Part shown: one piece after another, positions 32,725 through 40,472 of the stretch
How the letters are laid out: every line of letters begins with the position of its first letter
How positions within the stretch are numbered: position 1 is the first letter of the stretch
From: Paenibacillus sp. MAEPY2
Lineage (GTDB): Bacteria; Bacillota; Bacilli; Paenibacillales; Paenibacillaceae
NCBI RefSeq assembly: GCF_000499205.1
Contig: NZ_AWUK01000045.1
Location: 1 to 64,000, forward strand
Direction of reading: 5' to 3'
Length of the DNA: 64,000 nucleotides
Position numbers and translations under genes: made by a program
The notes under the pieces: model-generated
What the model was told of the DNA's origin: nothing
The model's database searches: none
The model's input: the letters and a program-made list of their open reading frames with translations, nothing else

Positions 32725-33267
32725 ATGAAAGCTACTGGTATTGTCCGCCGTATTGATGACCTTGGTCGAGTGGTCATTCCGAAAGAAATCCGCCGTACGT
32801 TGCGTATCCGTGAAGGCGATCCACTTGAGATTTTTGTGGACCGCGATGGAGAGGTTATTCTTAAAAAATACTCGCCAATTGGCGAACTTGGTGATTTTGC
32901 CAAAGAATATGCAGAATCGCTGTATGAAAGCACAGGCCATGTAACGATGATCTCTGACCGTGATACGATTATTACGGTGGCAGGCGGCTCCAAGAAAGAG
33001 TATCTGGATAAGCAGGTAGGGCCGCTGCTGGAGAGTTGCATGGAAAATCGCAAGACAATCCTGGAAACCAACAATGGTTCTTATGAGCTTAGCAAAGATC
33101 ATGACGAGACGTTATCATCGTTTGTTATTGCCCCGATCATTTCGGGTGGTGACCCCATCGGAACGGTTATCCTTTTCAACAAGGATGAATCGGTGAAGAT
33201 GTCTCAGATGGAAATTAAAATGTCCGAGACGGCTGCCGGGTTCCTTGGCAAACAGATGGAGCAATAA
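32725..33267 (+). CDS. spoVT: stage V sporulation protein T
   Basis: SpoVT is a forespore regulator that adjusts sigma-G-dependent genes and the state of the mature spore. The 180 residues have an AbrB-like DNA-binding domain (MKATGIVRRIDDLGRVVIPKEIRRTLRI, first 50) and a GAF-like C-terminal domain. It is the second AbrB-family protein in the window. The upstream sigma-G-like promoter and its own terminator suggest single-gene transcription. The region before the ATG (GAAAGTGGGG) gives only a fair ribosome binding site. Confidence 0.97.
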   Translation: MKATGIVRRIDDLGRVVIPKEIRRTLRIREGDPLEIFVDRDGEVILKKYSPIGELGDFAKEYAESLYESTGHVTMISDRDTIITVAGGSKKEYLDKQVGPLLESCMENRKTILETNNGSYELSKDHDETLSSFVIAPIISGGDPIGTVILFNKDESVKMSQMEIKMSETAAGFLGKQMEQ

Positions 33268-33279
33268 ACAGCAGATTAA

Positions 33280-33316
33280 CTCCTGGTGCCCTGAGGGTAT
33301 ACAGGAGTTTTTTGCA
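33280..33316 (+). terminator. intrinsic terminator after spoVT
   Basis: ACTCCTG and CAGGAGT stem followed by TTTTTT; the loop contains a second small CCCT/AGGG pairing. Confidence 0.88.
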
Positions 33317-33456
33317 TTTTAGGAAGCAGTAGACAGTCTGAGTGATATCCTGAAGGGCAGGATGGCTTGAAGGGTTAGTCTGTGCGCCTTTGGACAGGTA
33401 TAATAGCTAGGTATACGTTGAAGGAAAGAATGCATGGACATACGCAGGAGGGTCAT

Positions 33457-35274
33457 ATGAATCAGTCGTCTACAGGCTCAAGATTACTTCAGGGTGCATT
33501 TGTGCTTGGGCTTGCCGCCATTATATCCAAAATCATTGGTGCTTTTCAGAAGATTCCGCTACAGAATCTGGGGGGAGACGGTGTTTTTGGCATCTACAAT
33601 ACGGTGTACCCGTTTTATATGCTCATCATTACCGTTGCCGCCGCCGGATTGCCTGTGGCTGTATCCAAATTCGTAGCAGAGCAGAATGCTCTGGGCAGAC
33701 CGGAGGAGGGCAGACGAGTTATCCGTTTATCCTCAATGCTGCTCGGTGGGATTGGACTGATCTTGGCTTTATTGATGTATACTGGCGCACCTCTTATCGG
33801 CAAATGGATTGGCAACGGAAGTGTCGTTACGTCCATTCGGGCAGCTTCTATGGCTTTGTTGTTTGTACCGGTGATGACAGGGCTGCGCGGATATTTTCAG
33901 GGTTTGCAGCAAATGGTGCCTACAGCAGTATCCCAGGTGGTGGAGCAGACTGTTCGGGTCACCGTGATGATTGTTCTGTTGTTGTGGCTCATGGGGCGAG
34001 ACGCCTCATTGGAGACTATAGCGGCTGGAGCCATGCTTGGATCAGTGGCAGGCGGGTTTGCCGGGTTAGTCACCATGCTTGGATATGTGTACCATCATCG
34101 ACGGAAAAACAGAGAACGGCTCGCTGTTATGCAAGGTGCTGAATCGGTAACGGGACAACCGCTTGATGCGACAGCTGTTCCAGGCGGAGAGGGAATGCAG
34201 AAATCCTCGCGCGGCGTTAAAGGGGACAAATGGAGCAATGAAGTTGCAACAGATGGATCGTTACTTGTACAGATAGAGGGAACAAAAGAATACAGCACCA
34301 CAGGCAGCAGCCCTCTTCCTGAACAGCGCCGATCCAACCGTGATTGGATCAAAACATTGCTGATGTATGCCATTCCGGTCTGTCTCGGATCACTGGCTGT
34401 GCCATTGATGAATCTGGTCGATACCTTTACGGTGCCTCGATTGTTAAGACGAGAAGGGTTGGATGAGCTTCAATCCATGGTGTCCTTCGGAATATACAAT
34501 CGTGGTCTGCCGCTGGTTCAGCTGGTGACGATGCTTGCCACGTCGCTGTCTGTGCTCTTTATTCCGGCGATGGCCGAAGCCCGGCTGAAGGGCGGGCCGG
34601 GAGCCGTGAGGCAGCAAGCAGGCCTTGCGCTGCGCTGGTTCTGGTTGATCGGTCTGGCGGCATCCGCCGGTTTGGCGGTGCTGGCAGAGCCGATTAACCG
34701 CATGCTGTACGGGGATGCCGCAGGCACCGAAGCTCTGCGGTACATGGCGCTGACGGCAGCGGGCAGCACCGTCAGCATTATCGCGGCGGCGCTGCTGCAA
34801 GGCCTCGGCGCCGTGCGCGCACCCGCGTTCAGCATGCTGGCCGCCGCAGGCGTCAAGGCGCTGCTGAACGTCATGCTTGTGCCGGCGCTGGGCATCAGCG
34901 GCGCGGCCCTGGCAGGCGCAGTCGCCTACATGCTGGCGGCTGGCCTGAATGTGGCGCTGCTGGCGCGGCTTGTCGCCCTGCGCCCGGCCCCTAGCGCCGT
35001 CCTGGCGAAGCCGGCGCTGGTAATCGCCGCCATGAGCCTGGCGGCGGCAGGCACGGCCTGGGCCGCCGAAGCGCTGCTCGGCGGCATCGGTATCGCGGCC
35101 GATCGCCGGCTGGCCGCGATGGGCGTGAGCCTGCTTGGCATAGCCGCAGGCTCAGCCGTGTTCTTGCTGCTAGCGGCCCGGACGGGGCTGCTGACCGCCA
35201 CAGAGCTGGCGGCTGTGCCGAAGCTGGGGCCGCTGCTGGCCAAGCTGCTGCGCAGACTGCGTGTGCTGCGCTAA
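33457..35274 (+). CDS. yabM: SpoVB/MurJ-like polysaccharide exporter (YabM)
   Basis: A multidrug/oligosaccharidyl-lipid/polysaccharide (MOP) flippase-like membrane protein with about 14 membrane segments, 605 residues. The start LLQGAFVLGLAAIISKIIGAFQKIPLQNLGG is typical of the SpoVB/YabM group, which are thought to move lipid-linked sugars for cortex or wall synthesis. A hydrophilic loop of about 85 residues (roughly 210-300) separates the halves and is longer than usual. AGGAGGG at 33446-33452 precedes the ATG at 33457. The last 240 codons are strikingly GC-rich and Ala/Leu-rich compared with the first half. Confidence 0.88.
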   Translation: MNQSSTGSRLLQGAFVLGLAAIISKIIGAFQKIPLQNLGGDGVFGIYNTVYPFYMLIITVAAAGLPVAVSKFVAEQNALGRPEEGRRVIRLSSMLLGGIGLILALLMYTGAPLIGKWIGNGSVVTSIRAASMALLFVPVMTGLRGYFQGLQQMVPTAVSQVVEQTVRVTVMIVLLLWLMGRDASLETIAAGAMLGSVAGGFAGLVTMLGYVYHHRRKNRERLAVMQGAESVTGQPLDATAVPGGEGMQKSSRGVKGDKWSNEVATDGSLLVQIEGTKEYSTTGSSPLPEQRRSNRDWIKTLLMYAIPVCLGSLAVPLMNLVDTFTVPRLLRREGLDELQSMVSFGIYNRGLPLVQLVTMLATSLSVLFIPAMAEARLKGGPGAVRQQAGLALRWFWLIGLAASAGLAVLAEPINRMLYGDAAGTEALRYMALTAAGSTVSIIAAALLQGLGAVRAPAFSMLAAAGVKALLNVMLVPALGISGAALAGAVAYMLAAGLNVALLARLVALRPAPSAVLAKPALVIAAMSLAAAGTAWAAEALLGGIGIAADRRLAAMGVSLLGIAAGSAVFLLLAARTGLLTATELAAVPKLGPLLAKLLRRLRVLR

Positions 35275-35410
35275 ACCCTGCGTTGCGCTGCTACACTTAG
35301 CGCTACGCCGTCCATTCATCCCGGCTCTCACATTCTTAAGCGGAGCAGCAGAGATTGAATGAGTCAGACCGTGTCATATGCAAATGCAATTATAGGATAA
35401 CGTCTAATTC

Positions 35411-35419
35411 TGGTATAAT
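35411..35419 (+). promoter_or_regulatory. extended -10 promoter of mazG (candidate)
   Basis: TGGTATAAT is a full extended -10 element; the matching -35 region is weak. It lies 108 bases before the mazG start. Confidence 0.45.
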
Positions 35420-35526
35420 ACGTGTAATTATAGAGCCCTGTTCTGCTTTATGTATGGCCCATCTACGATTGGTTTGACAAAGGATGGAGAGTCGGAACAG
35501 GAAAGTTCGGATGGAGGCTTATAAAC

Positions 35527-37017
35527 ATGAGTGCAGCTTTGACAGTAGTCGGTCTTGGATCTGGAGATGCAGATCAGCTGACGGTAGGAATCATCAAAAA
35601 AATGAAACATGCAGCGACGCTGTATGTGCGGACACTGGATCATCCCGTATTGAATGATCTGAAGCAGGAAGGGCTGGAGATGACATCCTTTGATGCCATC
35701 TATGAGGCGAAGGATTCTTTTCCGGAAGTGTACGACGAAATTGCAGAACGACTGATTGAGGCCGCACGCAAGGGCGAGCCGGGTACCGAGATTGTTTATG
35801 CCGTGCCAGGCCATCCCATGGTCGCAGAAGCGAGTGTGCGCCTGTTGAAAGAGCGCTGCCCACAAATGGGCATTTCGCTGCGTGTCATGGGCGGCGAGAG
35901 TTTCCTGGATGAAGCGTTTATTCGTCTTGGATTTGATCCTATTGAAGGTTTTCAGCTTCTCGATGCCAGCAGTCTGAATACGGAACTGGTTCAGCCACAG
36001 CTCCATACCTTGATTGGACAAGTCTATGATGTGTTTACCGCTTCCGACGTAAAACTGTGCCTGATGGACGTTTACCCTGACGATTATCCGGTGTTTGTCG
36101 GACATGCCTTGGGTGTACAGGGACAGGAGATCATTCACAAGGTACCGCTGCATGATCTGGACCGGATTGAAGGTTACGGTAATTTATCATTAATATATGT
36201 GCCAAAAAATACGGATGACGCGCTTCGTCGACGCTCCTTCGCACGACTGCATGAAATCGTGAATATTCTTCGCAGTCCAGGTGGCTGTCCTTGGGATCAG
36301 GAGCAGACCCATCAGTCGATTCGCAAAAACCTGATCGAGGAAACCTATGAAGTCATTGAAACGATTGATGAGGATGACCCTGATCACATGAAGGAAGAGC
36401 TAGGTGATCTCCTGTTGCAGATTTTGCTGCACTCCCAGATGGAAGAAGAAGTTGGCACGTTTAACGTGTATGACGTTATTGAAGGATTGAACGACAAGCT
36501 AATTTTCCGTCATCCACACGTATTCGGCGAACAACAGGCAGAGAATGCGAATGAAGCATTGCAAAACTGGGAACAGATGAAGGCAGAGGAGAAAAAGCGC
36601 AAGGGACAGGATCAGCAGATTTCCGTGTTGGACGGTATTCCGCGTGACTTGCCTGCCTTGATGAAAGGGTATAAATTACAGAAAAAAGCGGCCAAAGTCG
36701 GCTTCGATTGGGATGACGTGGATGGTGTCTTTGCCAAGATTGAGGAAGAACTGGCCGAGCTGAAAGAAGCAGTACAGCATAATCAGTCTGCGGAAGAGCG
36801 GAAGCTTGAACTGGGCGATTTATTGTTTGCGGCTGCCAATGTAGCGAGATTTATTGATACAGATCCGGAGGAGGCGCTTGCCGCCACGAATCGAAAATTC
36901 ATTCAGCGTTTCCAGTATATTGAGGAGCGTCTGCGTGAACAGGGAAGAACTCCGTCAGACAGTAATGTTGATGAAATGGAGCAATACTGGCAGGCAGCGA
37001 AGAAGGCTGGATTGTAA
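35527..37017 (+). CDS. mazG: fused tetrapyrrole-methylase-like and MazG pyrophosphohydrolase protein (YabN)
   Basis: The 496 residues join two enzymes. Residues 1 to about 220 are a SAM-binding methylase-like domain (LTVVGLGSGDADQLTVGI, then YAVPGHPMVAEASV). The rest holds two MazG units: LRSPGGCPWDQEQTHQSIRKNLIEETYEV with the metal-binding EELGDLL (about 250-310), and a second with EEELAELKEA and LELGDLLFAAANVARF (about 400-450). MazG removes pyrophosphate from aberrant nucleoside triphosphates. The same fusion occurs in B. subtilis YabN at the same place. The methylase substrate is unknown. Confidence 0.94.
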   Translation: MSAALTVVGLGSGDADQLTVGIIKKMKHAATLYVRTLDHPVLNDLKQEGLEMTSFDAIYEAKDSFPEVYDEIAERLIEAARKGEPGTEIVYAVPGHPMVAEASVRLLKERCPQMGISLRVMGGESFLDEAFIRLGFDPIEGFQLLDASSLNTELVQPQLHTLIGQVYDVFTASDVKLCLMDVYPDDYPVFVGHALGVQGQEIIHKVPLHDLDRIEGYGNLSLIYVPKNTDDALRRRSFARLHEIVNILRSPGGCPWDQEQTHQSIRKNLIEETYEVIETIDEDDPDHMKEELGDLLLQILLHSQMEEEVGTFNVYDVIEGLNDKLIFRHPHVFGEQQAENANEALQNWEQMKAEEKKRKGQDQQISVLDGIPRDLPALMKGYKLQKKAAKVGFDWDDVDGVFAKIEEELAELKEAVQHNQSAEERKLELGDLLFAAANVARFIDTDPEEALAATNRKFIQRFQYIEERLREQGRTPSDSNVDEMEQYWQAAKKAGL

Positions 37018-37316
37018 AGGACTCTGGCATTTTGGACGATGATCCGATATCATTAGTTGCATCATGCGTATCGTGTCGTCGAAGCATCTCGGACGGGTTG
37101 CACGAGAAAGCGTGTGATTAACGAAGAGGTGTTTCGGGTACTGGACTTAGACTGTTCTTGGGCAGGACCGACAAAAAGTGAAAAAAGTCGAAGACCGAGG
37201 CAGGATTTCAGATGCCAAGCCAGAATACATGTGTAGTAACCTTGCGCGGAGCCAGCAGCAGATATGTTGTTATGGATTCGCAGATACTTTTTTTTCAATT
37301 TGGGAGGCTTTTAAAA

Positions 37317-37589
37317 ATGAACAAAACAGATCTGATTAACAACATTTCCACCAAAAGCGGTTTGACTAAAAAAGACGTTGAGTCCGTATTGAACGGCTTT
37401 TTGGGAGAAATTACAGATGCACTTGCCAGCGGAGACAAAGTACAACTGATCGGCTTTGGCACTTTTGAGACCCGCAAACGTTCCGGTCGTACCGGACGTA
37501 ACCCGCAAACAGGGAATGAAATCGTGATTCCTGAGTCCACCGTTCCTGCGTTTAAAGCAGGTAACAAACTTAAAGAAGCCGTAAAATAA
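37317..37589 (+). CDS. hup: HU family DNA-binding protein
   Basis: A 90-residue histone-like protein that bends and compacts DNA as a dimer. It begins MNKTDLINNISTKSGLTKKDV and carries the HU signature GFGTFETRKRSGRTGRNPQTG with the intercalating Pro in the beta arm. GGGAGG at 37300-37306 precedes the ATG. Its stop TAA shares one base with the rqcP ATG. B. subtilis hbs lies elsewhere; this arrangement between mazG and rqcP appears to be specific to this lineage. Confidence 0.96.
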   Translation: MNKTDLINNISTKSGLTKKDVESVLNGFLGEITDALASGDKVQLIGFGTFETRKRSGRTGRNPQTGNEIVIPESTVPAFKAGNKLKEAVK

Positions 37590-37867
37590 TGCGTCTTGAT
37601 AAATTCCTGAAGGTCTCCCGGCTGATCAAACGCCGCACTGTAGCAAAGGACGTCTCTGAACAGGGACGTGTGCTGGTGAACGGACGTGAAGCGAAGCCCA
37701 GCGCCGCTGTCAAAGTGGGCGATGAGCTGACGGTTCAGTTCGGTCAAAAGCTGGTCACTGTGAAGGTGGAACGTCTTGCCGAGAGTACCAAGAAGGATGA
37801 GGCGAGCAGCCTCTACACCTTGGTTAAGGAAGAGCCGATCGCCAAGGATAACGGGCTGAACTGGTAA
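37589..37867 (+). CDS. rqcP: RqcP, S4-domain ribosome quality control factor (YabO)
   Basis: RqcP is a small S4-domain RNA-binding protein that works with RqcH in adding Ala tails to stalled chains on 50S subunits. The 92 residues start MRLDKFLKVSRLIKRRTVAKD and hold the S4 core GRVLVNGREAKPSAAVKVGDELTVQFG. The start overlaps the hup stop by one base and no separate ribosome binding site is visible, so translation is probably coupled to hup. Confidence 0.95.
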   Translation: MRLDKFLKVSRLIKRRTVAKDVSEQGRVLVNGREAKPSAAVKVGDELTVQFGQKLVTVKVERLAESTKKDEASSLYTLVKEEPIAKDNGLNW

Positions 37868-37918
37868 CAGGGATGCCCAATATACGTTTGTACCCATTCA
37901 TTGCAAAATGAAGAGAAG

Positions 37919-37949
37919 CGCCTTTCCCGTACAGGGAAGGGCGTTTTTG
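37919..37949 (+). terminator. intrinsic terminator after rqcP
   Basis: CGCCTTTCCC and GGGAAGGGCG pair over 10 bases (one wobble) with a five-base loop, then TTTTT. Confidence 0.9.
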
Positions 37950-37990
37950 TGTTGATCTGTTATCCAGACATTCGGTTTCATCCAACCTTG

Positions 37991-38020
37991 GTTCTATTCT
38001 GTACTTTTGATCCATAAGCT
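37991..38020 (+). promoter_or_regulatory. sigma-E promoter of yabP-yabQ (candidate)
   Basis: GTTCTATT at 37991-37998, a 14-base spacer, and CATAAGCT at 38013-38020 resemble the sigma-E pair GTCATATT/CATACAnT. yabP and yabQ are sigma-E genes in B. subtilis. The predicted start point lies very close to the ribosome binding site, which weakens the call. Confidence 0.4.
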
Positions 38021-38046
38021 AGGGGTAAGAAGGAGGGGTACATGCC

Positions 38047-38331
38047 ATGGTTGAGCAAAGTAAGATGAAACAGCATCATCTGAGCATGCAGAATCGGAAA
38101 CTGCTGGATCTGACAGGTGTCTCCAATGTGGAGAGCTTCGACAGTGAGGAATTTTTGCTGCAAACTGAACTTGGGCATCTGACCATCCGGGGGCACAATT
38201 TACATATCAAAAACTTAAGCCTGGAGGACGGTTTATTATCCATCGAGGGCACTGTCAGCTCTCTTCAATACCTGGACCCCGGTTCCCAGTCGAAGAACAG
38301 TAAAGGCCTGTTCGGCAAGATGTTCCGATGA
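38047..38331 (+). CDS. yabP: sporulation protein YabP
   Basis: A 94-residue mother-cell protein needed for normal sporulation in B. subtilis, with a YabP/YqfC fold: HHLSMQNRKLLDLTGVSNVESFDSEEFLLQTELGHLTIRGHNLHIKNLSLEDGLLSIEGTVSSLQY condensed here as its typical order of beta strands. AGGAGGGG at 38031-38038 precedes the ATG at 38047. It overlaps yabQ by 4 bases (ATGA), so the pair is co-translated. Confidence 0.93.
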   Translation: MVEQSKMKQHHLSMQNRKLLDLTGVSNVESFDSEEFLLQTELGHLTIRGHNLHIKNLSLEDGLLSIEGTVSSLQYLDPGSQSKNSKGLFGKMFR

Positions 38332-38897
38332 GTCCGGATACTCAATGGATCACATTGATGTGGATGCTAATGTCGGGAGCCGTGATGGGGATGGCCTACG
38401 ACAGTTACCGGGTACTGTCCGGTCAGCTGCGGTTCCCGAGATGGAGCGTCCACACGTTAGATCTGTTGTATTGGGTCGCCTCCGCGCTGTTCGTCTTCCG
38501 GATGCTGTATGCCGGGAACCACGGACAGCTGCGGTTTTATGTCTTTTTGGGGCTGATTATAGGGGTTTGCTTCTATTTTTGGCTTTTAAGTGTTACAACT
38601 CAGCGTTTTGTGGTAATGTTAATTAAACTCGCAAGAACGCTGATTCATTGGTGTGGACATATCCTTAACATCCTGATCGTTATGCCCGCTAAAGGACTTT
38701 ACAAGTTAGTGCGCGTATTATTTGGTTTTGTACTCGCCATACTGTTATTCCTGGGTAAGCTGGTGCTGCAATGTTTGGTACCTTTCGGCAAGTTGTTCCG
38801 CTGGATGTTTAGGCCAATCCTAAAACATTGGGTTACGCCACGCTTCCTGATCCGTGCGGGTTCAAGTATCGCAGCGATGTGGAAACGCTGGTTTTAA
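38328..38897 (+). CDS. yabQ: spore cortex biosynthesis protein YabQ
   Basis: A 189-residue membrane protein of the YabQ family, needed for the spore cortex in B. subtilis. It has an N-terminal membrane segment with GAVMGMAYDSYRVLSG, further membrane segments near residues 40-60 and 65-90, and a long amphipathic, basic C-terminal half. The 4-base overlap with yabP shows they are one unit. Confidence 0.92.
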   Translation: MSPDTQWITLMWMLMSGAVMGMAYDSYRVLSGQLRFPRWSVHTLDLLYWVASALFVFRMLYAGNHGQLRFYVFLGLIIGVCFYFWLLSVTTQRFVVMLIKLARTLIHWCGHILNILIVMPAKGLYKLVRVLFGFVLAILLFLGKLVLQCLVPFGKLFRWMFRPILKHWVTPRFLIRAGSSIAAMWKRWF

Positions 38898-38909
38898 GGA
38901 GGTCCGATA

Positions 38910-39245
38910 ATGGGTAAAACACCTATGAGCAAATCAAAAGTACAAGCAGGCCAAGGAAAATCTGCTGGTGCCAAAAGGCGTCTCATGCTCTGGATGACTT
39001 TTATGGTTGTGTTTATCATTTGGGCAGGGTATACGTTCCTTGTGCAGACTGCACAAATTTCGGACAAGAGTTCTCACCTGGCGGCACAGCAAGCTTCAAA
39101 GGAAGAAACAGAGAAGAAGCTGGATCAGTTGAAGTATGAAGTCAGCCGGTTGAAGGATCCCGAATACATAGGACAGCTGGCTCGAAAAAAAGGATACTAT
39201 CTGCCTGAGGAAACACCAATTCAGGTTGAAGAGTCAGGGAACTGA
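38910..39245 (+). CDS. divIC: cell division protein DivIC
   Basis: DivIC (FtsB-like) forms the DivIB-FtsL-DivIC complex that activates septal wall synthesis. The 111 residues have a short basic cytoplasmic tail, one membrane segment (about residues 25-45, LMLWMTFMVVFIIWAGYTFL) and an extracellular coiled coil (about 55-90) ending in the conserved LKDPEYIGQLARKKGYYLPEE. AAGGAGG at 38896-38902 precedes the ATG. It follows yabQ by 12 bases, as in B. subtilis. Confidence 0.93.
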   Translation: MGKTPMSKSKVQAGQGKSAGAKRRLMLWMTFMVVFIIWAGYTFLVQTAQISDKSSHLAAQQASKEETEKKLDQLKYEVSRLKDPEYIGQLARKKGYYLPEETPIQVEESGN

Positions 39246-39339
39246 TGTAATTTGGCTCATTATCGAGCAAGGATTGTTATCTATATGTCTGAAGCCGTTA
39301 TACCGGTAAAAATAGGCTGCCTTCAGGGGTAGTGCTCAG

Positions 39340-39369
39340 TTGACCTTGGTTTGCGGCATAAGGTATAAT
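39340..39369 (+). promoter_or_regulatory. sigma-A promoter of yabR
   Basis: TTGACC at 39340-39345 and TATAAT at 39364-39369 with an 18-base spacer. Confidence 0.7.
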
Positions 39370-39443
39370 TAAATTAGCACAGCATTGATTTTGGCATTCA
39401 AAAAATCGGGTTGTATATTTTTAAGGGAGGATCATTTTATTCT

Positions 39444-39971
39444 ATGGCAATTGAAGTGGGCACCAAGTTAGAGGGCAAGGTGACAGGCATCACGCATTTT
39501 GGAGCATTTGTGGATCTGTCAGGAGGTGTCACGGGTCTCGTTCACATCTCGGAAATCGCCGACAATTATGTCAAAGATGTCAACGACCACCTGAAGCTTA
39601 ATGACCTCGTTACCGTTAAGGTCATCAACGTTGACAAGGATGGCAAGATTGGGCTTTCCATTAAGCAAGCTGTTGACAAACCGGTTGAGCAACAAACACA
39701 GTCCAGACCCCCAAGAGCTCCTAGACCGGAACGCAGTGGAGGAGATCGCGAACGATTCAGCGGCGGAGGCCCAAGTGGTGGCCAAGGTCGTGGCGGCGGT
39801 GGTGGTGGATTTAACCGTGACCGCGGAGGCCGTTCTTTCAAGCCCGCAGCAGGCAAACCTTCATTTGAGGATAAAATGTCACGCTTCCTGAAAGATAGCG
39901 AAGAACGGATTTCTTCGTTGAAGAAGAACACAGAAGGCAAACGTGGTGGCCGTGGAGCCAAGCGCGTTTAA
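39444..39971 (+). CDS. yabR: S1 RNA-binding domain protein (YabR) with Gly/Arg-rich tail
   Basis: The 175-residue protein begins with a single S1 domain (about residues 1-72: GTKLEGKVTGITHFGAFVDL, GLVHISEIADNYVKDVNDHL, GKIGLSIKQAV), as in polynucleotide phosphorylase and YugI/YabR. From residue 75 to 135 it is Pro, Arg and Gly-rich with RGG-like repeats, then a conserved C-terminal piece FEDKMSRFLKDSEERISSLKKN. The tail is typical of RNA binding and possibly of phase-separating proteins (inference). AGGGAGG is 13 bases before the ATG at 39444, which is long, but no other start is in frame nearby. Confidence 0.9.
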   Translation: MAIEVGTKLEGKVTGITHFGAFVDLSGGVTGLVHISEIADNYVKDVNDHLKLNDLVTVKVINVDKDGKIGLSIKQAVDKPVEQQTQSRPPRAPRPERSGGDRERFSGGGPSGGQGRGGGGGGFNRDRGGRSFKPAAGKPSFEDKMSRFLKDSEERISSLKKNTEGKRGGRGAKRV

Positions 39972-40000
39972 TCTGGTTCAACCTGATTTAAAATATAAGA

Positions 40001-40033
40001 AAAACCGTTAGCCTTGGGGCTGGCGGTTTTTTT
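40001..40033 (+). terminator. intrinsic terminator after yabR
   Basis: AAAACCG-AGCC and GGCT-CGGTTTT pair around TTGG and lead into seven T. Confidence 0.92.
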
Positions 40034-40347
40034 GCGTTTGTTTTTAATTTTGGAGTTTAACGGGTCAGTTATAGACAATAGACCGGATTCTTAGCCTTTT
40101 TTGTAAAGTGAAGCTCCATATCCCCAGCTTTTCTGCACAGGAAAAAAGTACATAAGAACATTTGTCGTCTACCATTTTTTACCGACAGGTTTCCGTGGCA
40201 TTCCACAGGTATCCTGCTCATATCGTGGCGAAGCCGAAGGGCTTCTAGTTCAAAATCAGACAAGCGCCTTGTCGGCGGGGGATCTGCCAAATGGATGAAA
40301 CCACAATAAGGCCGGGGGATCCGCACCACCGCGCCGCATCTGTTTCT
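40034..40347. other. gene-free stretch before spoIIE
   Basis: No supported gene or RNA. A minus-strand open frame at 40069-40389 has no ribosome binding site and overlaps the spoIIE promoter. The tRNA genes found at this place in B. subtilis are absent. Confidence 0.45.
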
Positions 40348-40415
40348 TTTGTCGTAAAGTTTTTGAAGCCTGCCCACCAATTCTGACAAACTACGTCTTC
40401 TATTCTATCTATAAT
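40348..40415 (+). promoter_or_regulatory. Spo0A-type promoter of spoIIE
   Basis: CTGACA at 40383-40388 and TATAAT at 40410-40415 are 21 bases apart. That long spacing is the hallmark of Spo0A-activated sigma-A promoters, and the B. subtilis spoIIE promoter has the same 21 bases. Box-like sequences TTTGTCGTA (40348-40356, plus) and TTTGTCAGA (complement of 40382-40390) lie upstream and over the -35. Confidence 0.65.
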
Positions 40416-40472
40416 CAGAACCATCGAGAACGAAACACGAAAATTAAATTAATCGAATGGGGTGCCTTGAGG

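Noticed and set aside
40069..40389. 106-codon open frame on the minus strand before spoIIE
   Set aside because: No ribosome binding site; it starts inside the predicted spoIIE promoter and no family pattern is visible.
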